Notes under the pieces: model-generated
What the model was told of the DNA's origin: nothing
Seen by the model: only the letters and a program-made list of their open reading frames with translations
The model's database searches: none
Shown here: one piece after another, positions 18,306 to 26,677 of the stretch
Numbering within the stretch: position 1 is the first letter of the stretch
How the letters are laid out: the number at the start of each line of letters is the position of its first letter
Source: Pseudochelatococcus lubricantis
GTDB lineage: Bacteria; Pseudomonadota; Alphaproteobacteria; Rhizobiales; Beijerinckiaceae
Direction: 5' to 3'
DNA: 64,000 nucleotides
NCBI RefSeq assembly: GCF_042432495.1
Contig: NZ_JBHLXC010000012.1
Coordinates: forward strand, 186,001-250,000
Made by a program: the position numbers and the translations under genes

Positions 18306-19967
18306 CGTCGGCGCCGCGACGCCGCTGCTGTCGCGCGCACCCGTTTCCCGCGCACCCGGCTCCGCCAGATGGTGGGCGAGCCGTATCGCAAGGGCGCAGG
18401 CGGTGAAGGTGGGATTGGCCTGGCTGCTCGTCGTCATGACGCCTGTCGAGGCGACGTAAAGATTCGAGAAGCCGTGCACCTTGCAGTTGCCGTCGACCAC
18501 GCTCGTCGCCGGCGCGTCCCCCATGCGCATCAGCCCTTCCTGGTGATAGCCGTCCGTCAATTGCCCCAGCACGGCCGCTTCCCGCTCTTCGGCAGGGACG
18601 TGATACTCCAGCCGGCCGATGCCGGCGCCTCTCAGGCTTCGGTCAACCAGATCATACGCCCTGACAATGGAAACAGCGTCCGCGGGACAGAAGCGCAGAT
18701 CGATGCGCAACGCGCCGTCGGCAGCGTCGTCGGCCAGCAGGACGGTGCTGGCGCGCTGCGGCATCTGCTCGGCATGGAAGGTCAGCGCGTAGCGCCCTGC
18801 CTTGTTGCGGATGAGGAAGCCGGGCCGGCGCGGCTTGTCGATATACCGCTGCCGCAGGATTTGCCAGGCCGCCGCCACGGTCGAGAACGGATTCAGAATG
18901 ACGTTGGCGAGGTGGGCCGCATAATTCCGGTTCGTGCCGATATGAACGCGCCGGATACCCTCGGAGACGAGCAGGCGGCCGATGGCGGGAAAGCTCAGGG
19001 CCAGGAAGACGGCCGAAAGGATACCGCTGCGGTGCCGGTGATCGTGGAAAGGCGGGTTGTCGACCCAGAAGGACGTATTCAGGATTTCATGCGCGATCTG
19101 GGCCTGCGGCGTGATGGCGAGGCGGCGGCGTACCCATGTCGCGTCGTCGAGAAAGAAATCCGCGCTTTCGGCCAGTTCCGGCCTGTCGAAGACGATGTCG
19201 GCAATCGATCCGTGAACGTGCCCCATGTAGTAGTGGCCGAGCGCCCCCTCCCCGCCTCCGAAGGCCGGGGGATGGCGCCGCCGGTATTCCAGAAGCAGCT
19301 TCGTAGAGCCGAGCCCGCCGCCGGCGAGAACGTGGAAGCGTGCATTGACCGCCGCTTCTCCCCCGGCATCGCGAACGCGGATGCGGGCGTGCCCGTCCTC
19401 CTGCTCGATGGCGATCGCCGTCGTCCCGAGGCATACGGTGATGGCGGCGGCGTCCCGCAGAAATGCGCCATGGCGTTTCGGCGCCGCGCGCGTGCGCGCC
19501 CACCGTTCGAGCCGGGAAAAGGTCACGTCTCCGCTGTCGTCGAGTGCCTGGAACGCAACGGCCGGACTGCTGAACACGAGGTGCCCGCAGTCGAGGAAGG
19601 CGGCGGTCTTCTCGTAGTAGGGCGCGATATCTTCCTCGTCGATCGGCCATCCGGAATCCGCCACGAAATCGCGTGGCGCGAAATCGATGGGATCGAGCGG
19701 CATGCAGCAACCGCCCCACCACCACGAATTGCCCCCGAGAGCGCGGCAAACGGCGACGTCGAGCGGCGCATGGCGGGCCGGATCGACCACCTCGCCATAG
19801 GGCGGCAGGGATGCGCCGTCCTGCGGAAGCATGCCGCCCGCCTCGACGACGACAACGGACAGGCCGAGTTCCGCGCAGTGGATGGCGGCCGCAAGCCCCG
19901 CCGGGCCGCTCCCGACCACGCAGACATCGTGGATGCCATCGCGAGGGTATCCCGTTCGTATGGTCAT
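18297..19967 (-). CDS. GMC-family FAD-dependent oxidoreductase
   Basis: 556 aa from the ATG at 19967 (GGAGA 7 nt upstream). FAD-binding: 'VCVVGSGPAGLAAAIHCAE' (about 15-33) with GxGxxG, then 'GGNSWWWGG', the flavin-attachment-like GGxS(W) region typical of GMC proteins. C-terminal GMC domain: 'HQEGLMRMGDAP' with the catalytic-type His, 'GFSNLYVASTGVMTTSSQAN' and 'ANPTFTACALAIRLAHHL'. Such enzymes oxidise primary or sugar alcohols (glucose, gluconate, fructose, choline). No signal peptide is seen, so it is cytoplasmic or membrane-associated. Its place inside an exopolysaccharide locus suggests a sugar hydroxyl as substrate. Confidence 0.88.
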   Translation of the reverse strand: MTIRTGYPRDGIHDVCVVGSGPAGLAAAIHCAELGLSVVVVEAGGMLPQDGASLPPYGEVVDPARHAPLDVAVCRALGGNSWWWGGCCMPLDPIDFAPRDFVADSGWPIDEEDIAPYYEKTAAFLDCGHLVFSSPAVAFQALDDSGDVTFSRLERWARTRAAPKRHGAFLRDAAAITVCLGTTAIAIEQEDGHARIRVRDAGGEAAVNARFHVLAGGGLGSTKLLLEYRRRHPPAFGGGEGALGHYYMGHVHGSIADIVFDRPELAESADFFLDDATWVRRRLAITPQAQIAHEILNTSFWVDNPPFHDHRHRSGILSAVFLALSFPAIGRLLVSEGIRRVHIGTNRNYAAHLANVILNPFSTVAAAWQILRQRYIDKPRRPGFLIRNKAGRYALTFHAEQMPQRASTVLLADDAADGALRIDLRFCPADAVSIVRAYDLVDRSLRGAGIGRLEYHVPAEEREAAVLGQLTDGYHQEGLMRMGDAPATSVVDGNCKVHGFSNLYVASTGVMTTSSQANPTFTACALAIRLAHHLAEPGARETGARDSSGVAAPTSV

Positions 19968-20171
19968 GCTTGCGTCTCCAGAAGAGGCGAATGGCTCAGG
20001 CGCCCGGCCCGCCCCCAAGCCCGGGGCGGCCGCGGAGACATTGCCATCATGAGGACGCACATCCAAGCCCCCAGGAAGTCGCATAGACGGTCTCCCGCAG
20101 GGCGCTCGCTTCTGCTAGACGGTATCAGGCCGGTGCAGCCGGCTGCGGTATTGTCGAACGGGGCCGGACAA

Positions 20172-20585
20172 ATGAGACGCATCGCGCGGACAATCGCCGC
20201 CGCAATCGTGGGCGCCGCCGGGATCGTGTTCCCGCAGGCCGACGGCGCGCGGGCGCAATCCCTTCAGGGCATGCCGCGCGAGGCGTCGCCTGAGGGCTTC
20301 ATCAATCCTGAGGAAAACCCCTATCCCTTCGACCCGCGCCGCATTCTCAAGGAATATTTCGAGGAGCACCTGCCGACCTCCTGGTGGATCAACGATCCGC
20401 TGCCGCAGTTCAACTCGTTCCTCGTCACCATCCACATCCCCGCTCACTGGCGGGGCAATCCGGTGCAGGCCGTCATGACAATGTGTCCCGAACACAACGA
20501 TTCGCTCTGGAACGGCCTGAAAACGCTGGACCTGCAGCCCTATTACCAGCGCAGGCCATGGCCCACGGTAACGTGCCGGCCGTAA
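20172..20585 (+). CDS. Small exported protein of unknown function
   Basis: 137 aa, divergent from the GMC oxidoreductase gene. Signal peptide of about 29 residues ('TIAAAIVGAAGIVFPQ', cut after 'ARA-QS'). The mature part has many Pro and aromatic residues ('ENPYPFDPRRILKEYFEEH', 'LPTSWWINDP') and two Cys ('MTMCPEH', 'PTVTCRP') that could pair. I do not recognise the family. It sits between the GMC gene and the flippase gene; a periplasmic partner of the oxidoreductase or the polysaccharide pathway is a guess. Confidence 0.7.
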   Translation: MRRIARTIAAAIVGAAGIVFPQADGARAQSLQGMPREASPEGFINPEENPYPFDPRRILKEYFEEHLPTSWWINDPLPQFNSFLVTIHIPAHWRGNPVQAVMTMCPEHNDSLWNGLKTLDLQPYYQRRPWPTVTCRP

Positions 20586-20652
20586 GCGGCCCGGACAACC
20601 GTCAACGGCGGCAGCGCACCGCGGGCGCGCCAGTTTCCGGGGAGAATTCTTG

Positions 20653-21987
20653 ATGGGATCCATGGTCAGCCGGTTATGGTCGCTTGCTCCCGCAATGGCC
20701 GTCTACGGGGTCGGCGTTGTCGTGCGGGGCATGGAGGTGATCGGGAAATTCCTCCTGTACGTGCTGGCGGCCCGCCGGTTCGGCGTTTTCGAAGCCGGGC
20801 TGTTCTTTCTGTGCCTGACATGGATGGGGCTCGCTTCCACCATCGCGCGCATGGGGCTGGAGCGCGCGCTGACACGCCATCTGGCTGCGGCAGCCGCCGT
20901 GAAGGACTTTTCCTCGGTGCGGTCTGATCTGCTGAAAGGCATGCTGCTGACGACCTGCGGAGGCGTCGTCGCCGCCTTGCTGACCTATGCCTTCGCCGAG
21001 CCGGTGTCGATTCACCTCTTCGGCGAACCCGCGCTGGTGGCCCCGATGCAGACGGCAGCGCTCGCCATCGTTCCGTGGACGCTGAGCGTCGTCATCGGCG
21101 GCATTCTGGCCGGTTTCCAGCAGGGTGTGCTCGCCCAGCTCATCCAGAACTCGCTATGGCCGGCCCTGACCGTGTTGGGCCTGGTCGCCCACGCCGCGAA
21201 CACCATCGAGGACCTGCTCGTGTTTCTGGCGGCGGCCATGCTGGCGGCGGCGGCTCTGGGTGTCCTCCCGATCCTGCGTTTCCTCGCGCGCCACCCGGCA
21301 AGCGCGACGGATACCACGACCTCCCCGGCACTTCCGGAAGGTGTCTACGCCATGCCCGCGCTGTGGCGCACGGCGCTGCCGCTGAGCGTCGTCGAGATCG
21401 TTCAGGTCTCGCTCAGTTCCCTCCCCATGCTGGCGCTGGGCATGTTCACGGATGCGTCGACTGTCGGCGCCTTCAGCGTGGCCCATCGCATATCCATGAT
21501 GATGTGGGTCGTCATCCTCGCCATCGGCACGATCTCCGCGCCGCGCTTCGCTGCCAGCCACCGGCGCGGCGACATGGCGGAGCTGCGGCGCGTCAATGCG
21601 AATACCCGGCTGTGCATCACGCTGCTCGGGGTCCCCATGATCGCGGTGATGATGCTGTTCCCGTCCCATCTGCTGTCCATCCTGGGGAACGGCTTCGAGA
21701 TCGCCGCCACGGCGCTCGTCATCATGGCGGCGGGCCAGCTCGTGAACTGCCTGCTGCCCTGTCAGGACATCCTGCTCGCCATGACGGGATATGGCGTTCA
21801 GCTCCGCACGCTGAATCTCCTGCAGTTCTTCACCTGCATCGTTCTGGGCGCAATCCTGCTGCCGGCCTTCGGCCTTGTCGGCTGCGCCATCGTGACCGCG
21901 ATCTGCATAGCCCAGGGCGCCATCGGCGCCACAGCAATCGTCTGGCGCGTCATGCCGGAGGCGCTGCGGCCGCCCCGCGCGGCATGA
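20653..21987 (+). CDS. Wzx-type polysaccharide flippase (MOP superfamily)
   Basis: 444 aa; ATG 20653 with GGGGAG upstream (TTG 20650 also possible). About twelve hydrophobic segments without a signal peptide, few charged residues in the membrane spans, and the early 'GKFLLYVLAARRFGVFEAGLFF' pattern of polysaccharide flippases. It would move the lipid-linked repeat unit across the inner membrane before polymerisation by the protein encoded at 10715. It is the last gene of the exopolysaccharide locus. Confidence 0.85.
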   Translation: MGSMVSRLWSLAPAMAVYGVGVVVRGMEVIGKFLLYVLAARRFGVFEAGLFFLCLTWMGLASTIARMGLERALTRHLAAAAAVKDFSSVRSDLLKGMLLTTCGGVVAALLTYAFAEPVSIHLFGEPALVAPMQTAALAIVPWTLSVVIGGILAGFQQGVLAQLIQNSLWPALTVLGLVAHAANTIEDLLVFLAAAMLAAAALGVLPILRFLARHPASATDTTTSPALPEGVYAMPALWRTALPLSVVEIVQVSLSSLPMLALGMFTDASTVGAFSVAHRISMMMWVVILAIGTISAPRFAASHRRGDMAELRRVNANTRLCITLLGVPMIAVMMLFPSHLLSILGNGFEIAATALVIMAAGQLVNCLLPCQDILLAMTGYGVQLRTLNLLQFFTCIVLGAILLPAFGLVGCAIVTAICIAQGAIGATAIVWRVMPEALRPPRAA

Positions 21988-22123
21988 AATATCATCGCGC
22001 GGGCAGCCGAGGTGAGGCTATATGCAACGCGGCGATTCATGCTAGAGGGGTGGGCGCGATGCCTTTTCCCACGGTCCCTGCACAGGCGAGCGATACCTTG
22101 AACATTTCCCGACGGTTGTTCTC

Positions 22124-22732
22124 ATGACGATCACGACATCCGACCCATCCCTCGATAATGCCGACAGCCGCTCGCGGCGCCTGAAGGCGCTGACGCATGA
22201 AACGCATGACCGGCTCGACAAATCGATCATGGCGGCGGATCCGTTCGGGAGCGTAGAGGGGTACACGCGCTTTCTCGGCGTGCAGCACCGTTTCCATCGC
22301 GACATAGACGCGCTCTACAACGATCCCGGTCTGCGCGCCCTGTTGCCGGGCCTTGCCGAACGGCGGCGCCTCGGGCTGGTTGCGGCCGACCTCGCCGATC
22401 TGCGCGCGGACGCTCCGGCCGGCGACACACCGCCGTTCTTCACGCCGGATACGGTCGACACGGCCACCGCGCTGGGCTGGCTCTATGTGGCGGAAGGCTC
22501 GAACATGGGCGCCGCGCTGCTGCGCAAGATGGCCGAGAAACTCGGCCTGTCGGATACGTTCGGCGCGCGGCATCTCGCCCCCGCGCCGGAGGGCCCCGCG
22601 GCGCACTGGCGGACATTCACCGCCTCGCTCGACGCGGCGACACTCGCGCCGGAGCAGGAGGCGCGCGCAGTCGCAGGCGCGCAGACCGCCTTCGCCCGCG
22701 TCCAGCAGTACGTCGACACCGCGTTCGCCTGA
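22124..22732 (+). CDS. Biliverdin-producing heme oxygenase (bacterial BphO/HmuO-like)
   Basis: 202 aa, usual length. The proximal heme-ligand His lies in 'RLKALTHETHDRLD' (about 18-31). The flexible distal helix with conserved glycines is 'LYVAEGSNMGAALL' (about 122-135), a form close to the heme oxygenases linked to bacteriophytochromes. The enzyme opens heme to biliverdin, CO and Fe2+. No phytochrome or heme-uptake gene is adjacent, so a role in iron release from heme is the simplest view and fits the iron-related genes in the window. Confidence 0.85.
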   Translation: MTITTSDPSLDNADSRSRRLKALTHETHDRLDKSIMAADPFGSVEGYTRFLGVQHRFHRDIDALYNDPGLRALLPGLAERRRLGLVAADLADLRADAPAGDTPPFFTPDTVDTATALGWLYVAEGSNMGAALLRKMAEKLGLSDTFGARHLAPAPEGPAAHWRTFTASLDAATLAPEQEARAVAGAQTAFARVQQYVDTAFA

Positions 22733-22760
22733 CCGCGGACCGGCCAGACGTCCGTGTCAT

Positions 22761-22800
22761 GAAGCGCCGCAGGTCTCGAAGCGCCGCAAGTCTCGAAGCC
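22761..22800. repeat. 17-bp tandem repeat, two copies plus a fragment
   Basis: 'gaagcgccgcaggtctc' (22761-22777) is followed directly by 'gaagcgccgcaagtctc' (22778-22794), one mismatch, then 'gaagcc'. It lies in the 290-bp gap between heme oxygenase and glycosylase genes. No gene is seen in that gap; the repeat has no obvious function. Confidence 0.6.
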
Positions 22801-23022
22801 CAACAATTCTCGCGGGCAAGGCCGATCCGCGTCACGTGGACGCGGCATCGGCAGGCTTCCGCATGATGGGTATCTGACAGAAGCAGTCGGAAACGACGAT
22901 GCTGACGCTATAACCGGTCATGAAGACGGACGGAGTGCCGCGCGCCGGCACCAGTAGCGATATATCGTGCAGCGGTTCCTCACGAACCGGGGTGTTTTCA
23001 GCCGCTGCAAGGGAGGTTGTCT

Positions 23023-23586
23023 GTGTTTCCGCCCTTTGATGCCGGGATGACGGCAGTCGATCTGGCGCGCGCGCTGATCGGCGCGCAGCTTGTCGTCCGG
23101 GGGGCTGGCGGCATCATCATCGAGACCGAGGCTTACGGACGCGACGATCCCGCCTCGCACAGCTTTCGCGGCCCGACCGCCCGGAACGCCGCCATGTTCG
23201 GGCCCGCCGGCCATGCCTATGTCTACCGGTCCTACGGTATCCATCTTTGCCTCAACGTGGTCGGGCGCCCCGGCGAAGCCGTGCTGATCCGGGCGATCGA
23301 ACCGCGGATCGGGCTCGGGATCATGCAGGCACGGCGGCAAGGCAGAATGCCGCTCTGCGCCGGGCCGGGCCGTGTGGCGCAGGCGCTTGGCATCGCCCTG
23401 ACGGACAACGGCGCTCCGTTCGATGGTGGACAACTGTCTCTGGTCCTGCTGCCCGCAGCATCGCCGGCGGACATCGTGACCGGGACACGCATCGGCATTT
23501 CCCGCAACCTTCATCAGCCCTGGCGCTTCGGGCTTGCCGGCGCGGCGGGCCTCAGCCGGCCGTTTCCGGCGGCGGCTCCTTTCTGA
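23023..23586 (+). CDS. DNA-3-methyladenine glycosylase (Mpg/AAG family)
   Basis: 187 aa. GGGAGG (23011-23016) sits six bases before GTG 23023; the TTG at 23017 directly abuts it and is unlikely. Family motifs are intact: 'GGIIIETEAYGRDDPASHS' with the catalytic-type Glu, 'RGPTARNAAMFGPAGHAYVY', 'YGIHLCLNVV' and 'AGPGRVAQALGI'. The enzyme removes alkylated purines such as 3-methyladenine in base-excision repair. Stand-alone gene with no repair neighbours. Confidence 0.92.
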   Translation: MFPPFDAGMTAVDLARALIGAQLVVRGAGGIIIETEAYGRDDPASHSFRGPTARNAAMFGPAGHAYVYRSYGIHLCLNVVGRPGEAVLIRAIEPRIGLGIMQARRQGRMPLCAGPGRVAQALGIALTDNGAPFDGGQLSLVLLPAASPADIVTGTRIGISRNLHQPWRFGLAGAAGLSRPFPAAAPF

Positions 23587-23622
23587 CGGATGCGGCGGCC
23601 GGCGGGATCGGCATTCGCGACA

Positions 23623-24102
23623 TCAGAGGCCCACGGGAAGGCGGGCATGCACGAGGCGATAGCTTCGGGCGATCATCATTTCCAGACGGTCGCGGCCCGA
23701 CCGGGCGATCGCCGCCACCGGGCGCACGCTGAACGGCCGCGCGCCCGTCACGCCTTCAGGCTGGTGCAGCAGCGCCGCCATATGCCCGATGAGCGCCTCC
23801 TCCTCCGGCACGAGCAGCGGATGCTCGATCTGCTCCGGCCGACCGCAACCTGCAGGACAAATTCTTTCAAAAACATCCAATAATAGATCCATATACTGAT
23901 AATAATCGAGATTCCGCAGGCGAATAGACAGCATATGCACCGCGACTGCTGTCGTGGGCGCGCCATGGCGCCAGCCGCGGAACAGCGACACCAGCAGCAC
24001 CTCATCCGGCTCCAGATCGGAGAAGCCGATCGGTTCCCCGCCCGGCTCCGCACCGGAAAAGCTGTCTGCGCGATCGGTATCACCGTTTTCAGACCTGCTC
24101 AT
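23623..24102 (-). CDS. Conserved-looking protein of unknown function
   Basis: 159 aa; ATG 24102 with GGGGTGAG upstream. Not recognised. No signal peptide or membrane segment. Features are an acidic N-terminal part ('SDLEPDEVLLVSLFRGW'), a central 'DYYQYMDLLLDVFERICPAGC', a CPAGC cysteine pair, and a mostly helical look. Codon use and GC match neighbours, and an AT-rich upstream gap supports a real promoter. Convergent with the glycosylase gene. Confidence 0.65.
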   Translation of the reverse strand: MSRSENGDTDRADSFSGAEPGGEPIGFSDLEPDEVLLVSLFRGWRHGAPTTAVAVHMLSIRLRNLDYYQYMDLLLDVFERICPAGCGRPEQIEHPLLVPEEEALIGHMAALLHQPEGVTGARPFSVRPVAAIARSGRDRLEMMIARSYRLVHARLPVGL

Positions 24103-24298
24103 TGCTCACCCCGTTTACTGAGTTATAGAAACTTAAATATACAACATGCCGATTGACTCTCAATACATAAGCAAATAACGATGAGACTCGCAATAACGTT
24201 GATCGCCAGAGTCGATCATAAATAAATAATAATTCCAGATTATTTTTTCTGGAATAATTACATTTTTTGCCTTCACGACAACGGTGCAAGGAGAGAAT

Positions 24299-25690
24299 AT
24301 GAACGCCCACAATTCGGATCCGAAAGACACCGAGGTTCGTCGCCTCGGCCGCTTCGTTGCGTCCGCGGATGCCGCCTCGCTGTCCGCTGAGGCCCGCGAT
24401 GAGCTGAAGAAGCGTATCCTCGATAGTATCGGCGTGGCAATTGGCGCTCTCGATGGAGAGCCTATCAAGTATATCCGCACGCATGTGGAGGATTTCGGTG
24501 GCAGACCGCTCGCCACCCTGATCGGCGGCGGCAAGACGGCGCCGGACCGTGCGGCGTTCTACAACGGCGCGCTCGTCCGCTACCTCGATTTCATGGATAG
24601 CTATCTCGCCAAGGGCGAGACCTGCCACCAGAGCGACAATCTCGGCGCGGTGCTCGCCGCCTCCGAATACGCCGATCAGGACGGCGATGGATTCCTCGCG
24701 GCGCTCGCCGTGGCCTATCAGGTGCAGGGTCGGCTGTGCGATGTCGCGCCGGTGCGCGCCAGGGGCTTCGACCACACCGTGCAGGGTGCCTATGCAGTGG
24801 CGGCCGGCGTCGCGCGGGCGTTGCGGCTCGACGCCGGGAAGACGGCGAACGCCATCGCCATCAGCGGCACGTGCAACAACGCGCTGCGCGTGACGCGCAC
24901 GGGCGCTCTGTCGCACTGGAAGGGCCTCGCCTATCCGAACACCGCTTTCGTGGGCACGCATGCCGCCTTCCTCGCCTATCGCGGCATCACCGGGCCGGAG
25001 GAAGTGTTCGAGGGCAACAAGGGCTTCAAGGAAGCAATTGCCGGGCCGTTCGAGATCGACTGGTCGAAGGAAGATCTCGAAAACGTGAAGCTGTCGATCA
25101 TCAAGAAATATAACGCCGAGATCCATTCGCAGTCCTCCATCGAGGGCGCGCTGGAACTACAGAAACGGCATGGCTTCAAGGCCGATGAGATCGACGGCAT
25201 CGAGATCGACATCTTCGACGTCGCCTATCACATCATCGGCGGCGGCGAGGAAGGCGACAAGACCGTCATCCGCACCAAGGAGGAGGCCGACCACTCGCTG
25301 CAATACATGGTCGGCGTGGCACTGATCGACGGCAACGTCCTGCCCGCGCAGTACGAGCCCGGGCGCATCCTGCGCGACGACATCCAGGGCCTGCTGAAAC
25401 GCTTCACCGTGCGCCCCAGCCAGGATTACACGGACCGCTTCCCGCAGGAAGTTGCGACGACCATCACCGTGACGTTGAAAGACGGCCGGAAATTCTCCAT
25501 CGACAAGACGGATTACGAAGGCTTCCGCACCCGCCCGATGAGCTGGGAAACGGTCATCGCCAAGTTCAACGGCCTCGCGGAGCCGTTCACGTCAGAGCGT
25601 GCCCGCACGTCGATCGTGGACGCGGTGCGGAACATCGAGAAGCTGCGCATCCGCGACTTCGCGACCATCCTCGCGAACCTCAACGCCTGA
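24299..25690 (+). CDS. MmgE/PrpD-family protein
   Basis: 463 aa; ATG 24299 with AAGGAGAG upstream (GTG 24284 would lie on the ribosome-binding site). MmgE/PrpD fold: helical N-terminal domain with 'RILDSIGVAIGALDGEP' and 'NGALVRYLDFMDSY', 'CHQSDNLGAVLAA', and 'KYNAEIHSQSSIEGAL' before the C-terminal domain. Family members are 2-methylcitrate dehydratase, cis-aconitate decarboxylase and others, so the reaction is a dehydration or decarboxylation of a carboxylic acid. No methylcitrate-cycle genes are nearby; instead a phosphosulfolactate-synthase-family gene follows 33 bases downstream. Confidence 0.9.
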   Translation: MNAHNSDPKDTEVRRLGRFVASADAASLSAEARDELKKRILDSIGVAIGALDGEPIKYIRTHVEDFGGRPLATLIGGGKTAPDRAAFYNGALVRYLDFMDSYLAKGETCHQSDNLGAVLAASEYADQDGDGFLAALAVAYQVQGRLCDVAPVRARGFDHTVQGAYAVAAGVARALRLDAGKTANAIAISGTCNNALRVTRTGALSHWKGLAYPNTAFVGTHAAFLAYRGITGPEEVFEGNKGFKEAIAGPFEIDWSKEDLENVKLSIIKKYNAEIHSQSSIEGALELQKRHGFKADEIDGIEIDIFDVAYHIIGGGEEGDKTVIRTKEEADHSLQYMVGVALIDGNVLPAQYEPGRILRDDIQGLLKRFTVRPSQDYTDRFPQEVATTITVTLKDGRKFSIDKTDYEGFRTRPMSWETVIAKFNGLAEPFTSERARTSIVDAVRNIEKLRIRDFATILANLNA

Positions 25691-25723
25691 TTTCCCCCCA
25701 ACCGACCAAGCAAGGAGATAGCC

Positions 25724-26581
25724 ATGAGCACGGAAGAAATCGCCCGGGAGCAGTCCGAAGTCTGGAAGAACCGCCTGTTCCCCTTCGTGCCGATGAACAA
25801 CCGCGACCCGAAGCCGCGCACGAAGTCGATCACCGAAATCCGGGGGCCGTACTATGCATCAGTCACGCCGACCTATCTTCGGGAAATACTCGAAGTATTC
25901 GGAGAGCACATCGACGGCTTCAAATTCTCCGGCGGCTCTTTCTCGTTGCTGCCGGAAGAGGCGGTGAGGAAATACCTCGACACCTGCCACGATCACGGCC
26001 TCTACGTCTCGACGGGCGGATGGATCGAGAACGTGCTGGCGCGTGCCGCCCATCATGTCGATGACTACATCGCCGAGGTGAAGCGGCTCGGCTTCGATTA
26101 TGTCGAGCTGTCCACCGGCTTCATCCAGTTGCCGGTGCCGGACCTGCTGCGCCTCGTCGAGAAGGTGAAGAAGGCCGGGCTGAAGGCCAAGCCCGAGATC
26201 GGCATCCAGTTCGGTGCCGGCGGCGACACCTCGCGCGAGGAACTGGAGGCGGAGGGCACGCGCGACCCGCAGATCCTCATCGACACCGCACGGGCGGCGC
26301 TCGACGCCGGCGCCGACATCATCATGATCGAATCCGAAGGCATCACCGAGAACGCCGATCCGTGGCGCACTGATGTCGCGGCCAGGATCATGAAGGAGGT
26401 CGGGCAGGCGAACGTCATGTTCGAGGCGGCCGATCCCAAGGTGTTCGAGTGGTACATCAAGAACTATGGCATCGACATCAACCTGTTCGTCGACCACAGC
26501 CAGATCTTTCAGCTCGAATGCCTGCGCCGCGGTGTCTGGGGCACGAAGAGCACTTTCGGCCGCATCACCACGCATCGCTGA
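25724..26581 (+). CDS. Phosphosulfolactate synthase (ComA)-family protein
   Basis: 285 aa; ATG with AAGGAG at proper spacing. The TIM-barrel ComA family shows in 'HIDGFKFSGGSFSLLPEE', 'RLGFDYVELSTGFIQLP', 'AKPEIGIQFGAGG', 'GADIIMIESEGITEN' and 'NLFVDHSQIFQLE'. True ComA adds sulfite to phosphoenolpyruvate on the route to coenzyme M in methanogens; bacterial and plant relatives (HSA32) have other or unknown roles. No ComB or ComC partner is present. Co-transcribed with the MmgE/PrpD gene, so the two probably act on one carboxylic acid. The exact reaction is unknown. Confidence 0.85.
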   Translation: MSTEEIAREQSEVWKNRLFPFVPMNNRDPKPRTKSITEIRGPYYASVTPTYLREILEVFGEHIDGFKFSGGSFSLLPEEAVRKYLDTCHDHGLYVSTGGWIENVLARAAHHVDDYIAEVKRLGFDYVELSTGFIQLPVPDLLRLVEKVKKAGLKAKPEIGIQFGAGGDTSREELEAEGTRDPQILIDTARAALDAGADIIMIESEGITENADPWRTDVAARIMKEVGQANVMFEAADPKVFEWYIKNYGIDINLFVDHSQIFQLECLRRGVWGTKSTFGRITTHR

Positions 26582-26604
26582 GCCGTCCTGCCCGGCCTGA
26601 AGCC

Positions 26605-26637
26605 GGCGCTCCGGGAATGTCTCCCGGAGCGCCTTTT
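26605..26637 (+). terminator. Strong intrinsic terminator
   Basis: Perfect 12-bp GC-rich stem (26605-26616 with 26622-26633), loop atgtc, followed by TTTT. It sits 23 bases after the ComA-family stop and 45 bases before the convergent ATPase gene end, closing the MmgE/ComA operon. Confidence 0.9.
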
Positions 26638-26677
26638 CGCGGGGGACGTCTGGAGACTGCCGCGCACTGGCCGGCCG

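Noticed and set aside
22761..22800. CRISPR-like direct repeats
   Set aside because: Repeats are directly adjacent without spacers and only two copies; simple tandem duplication.
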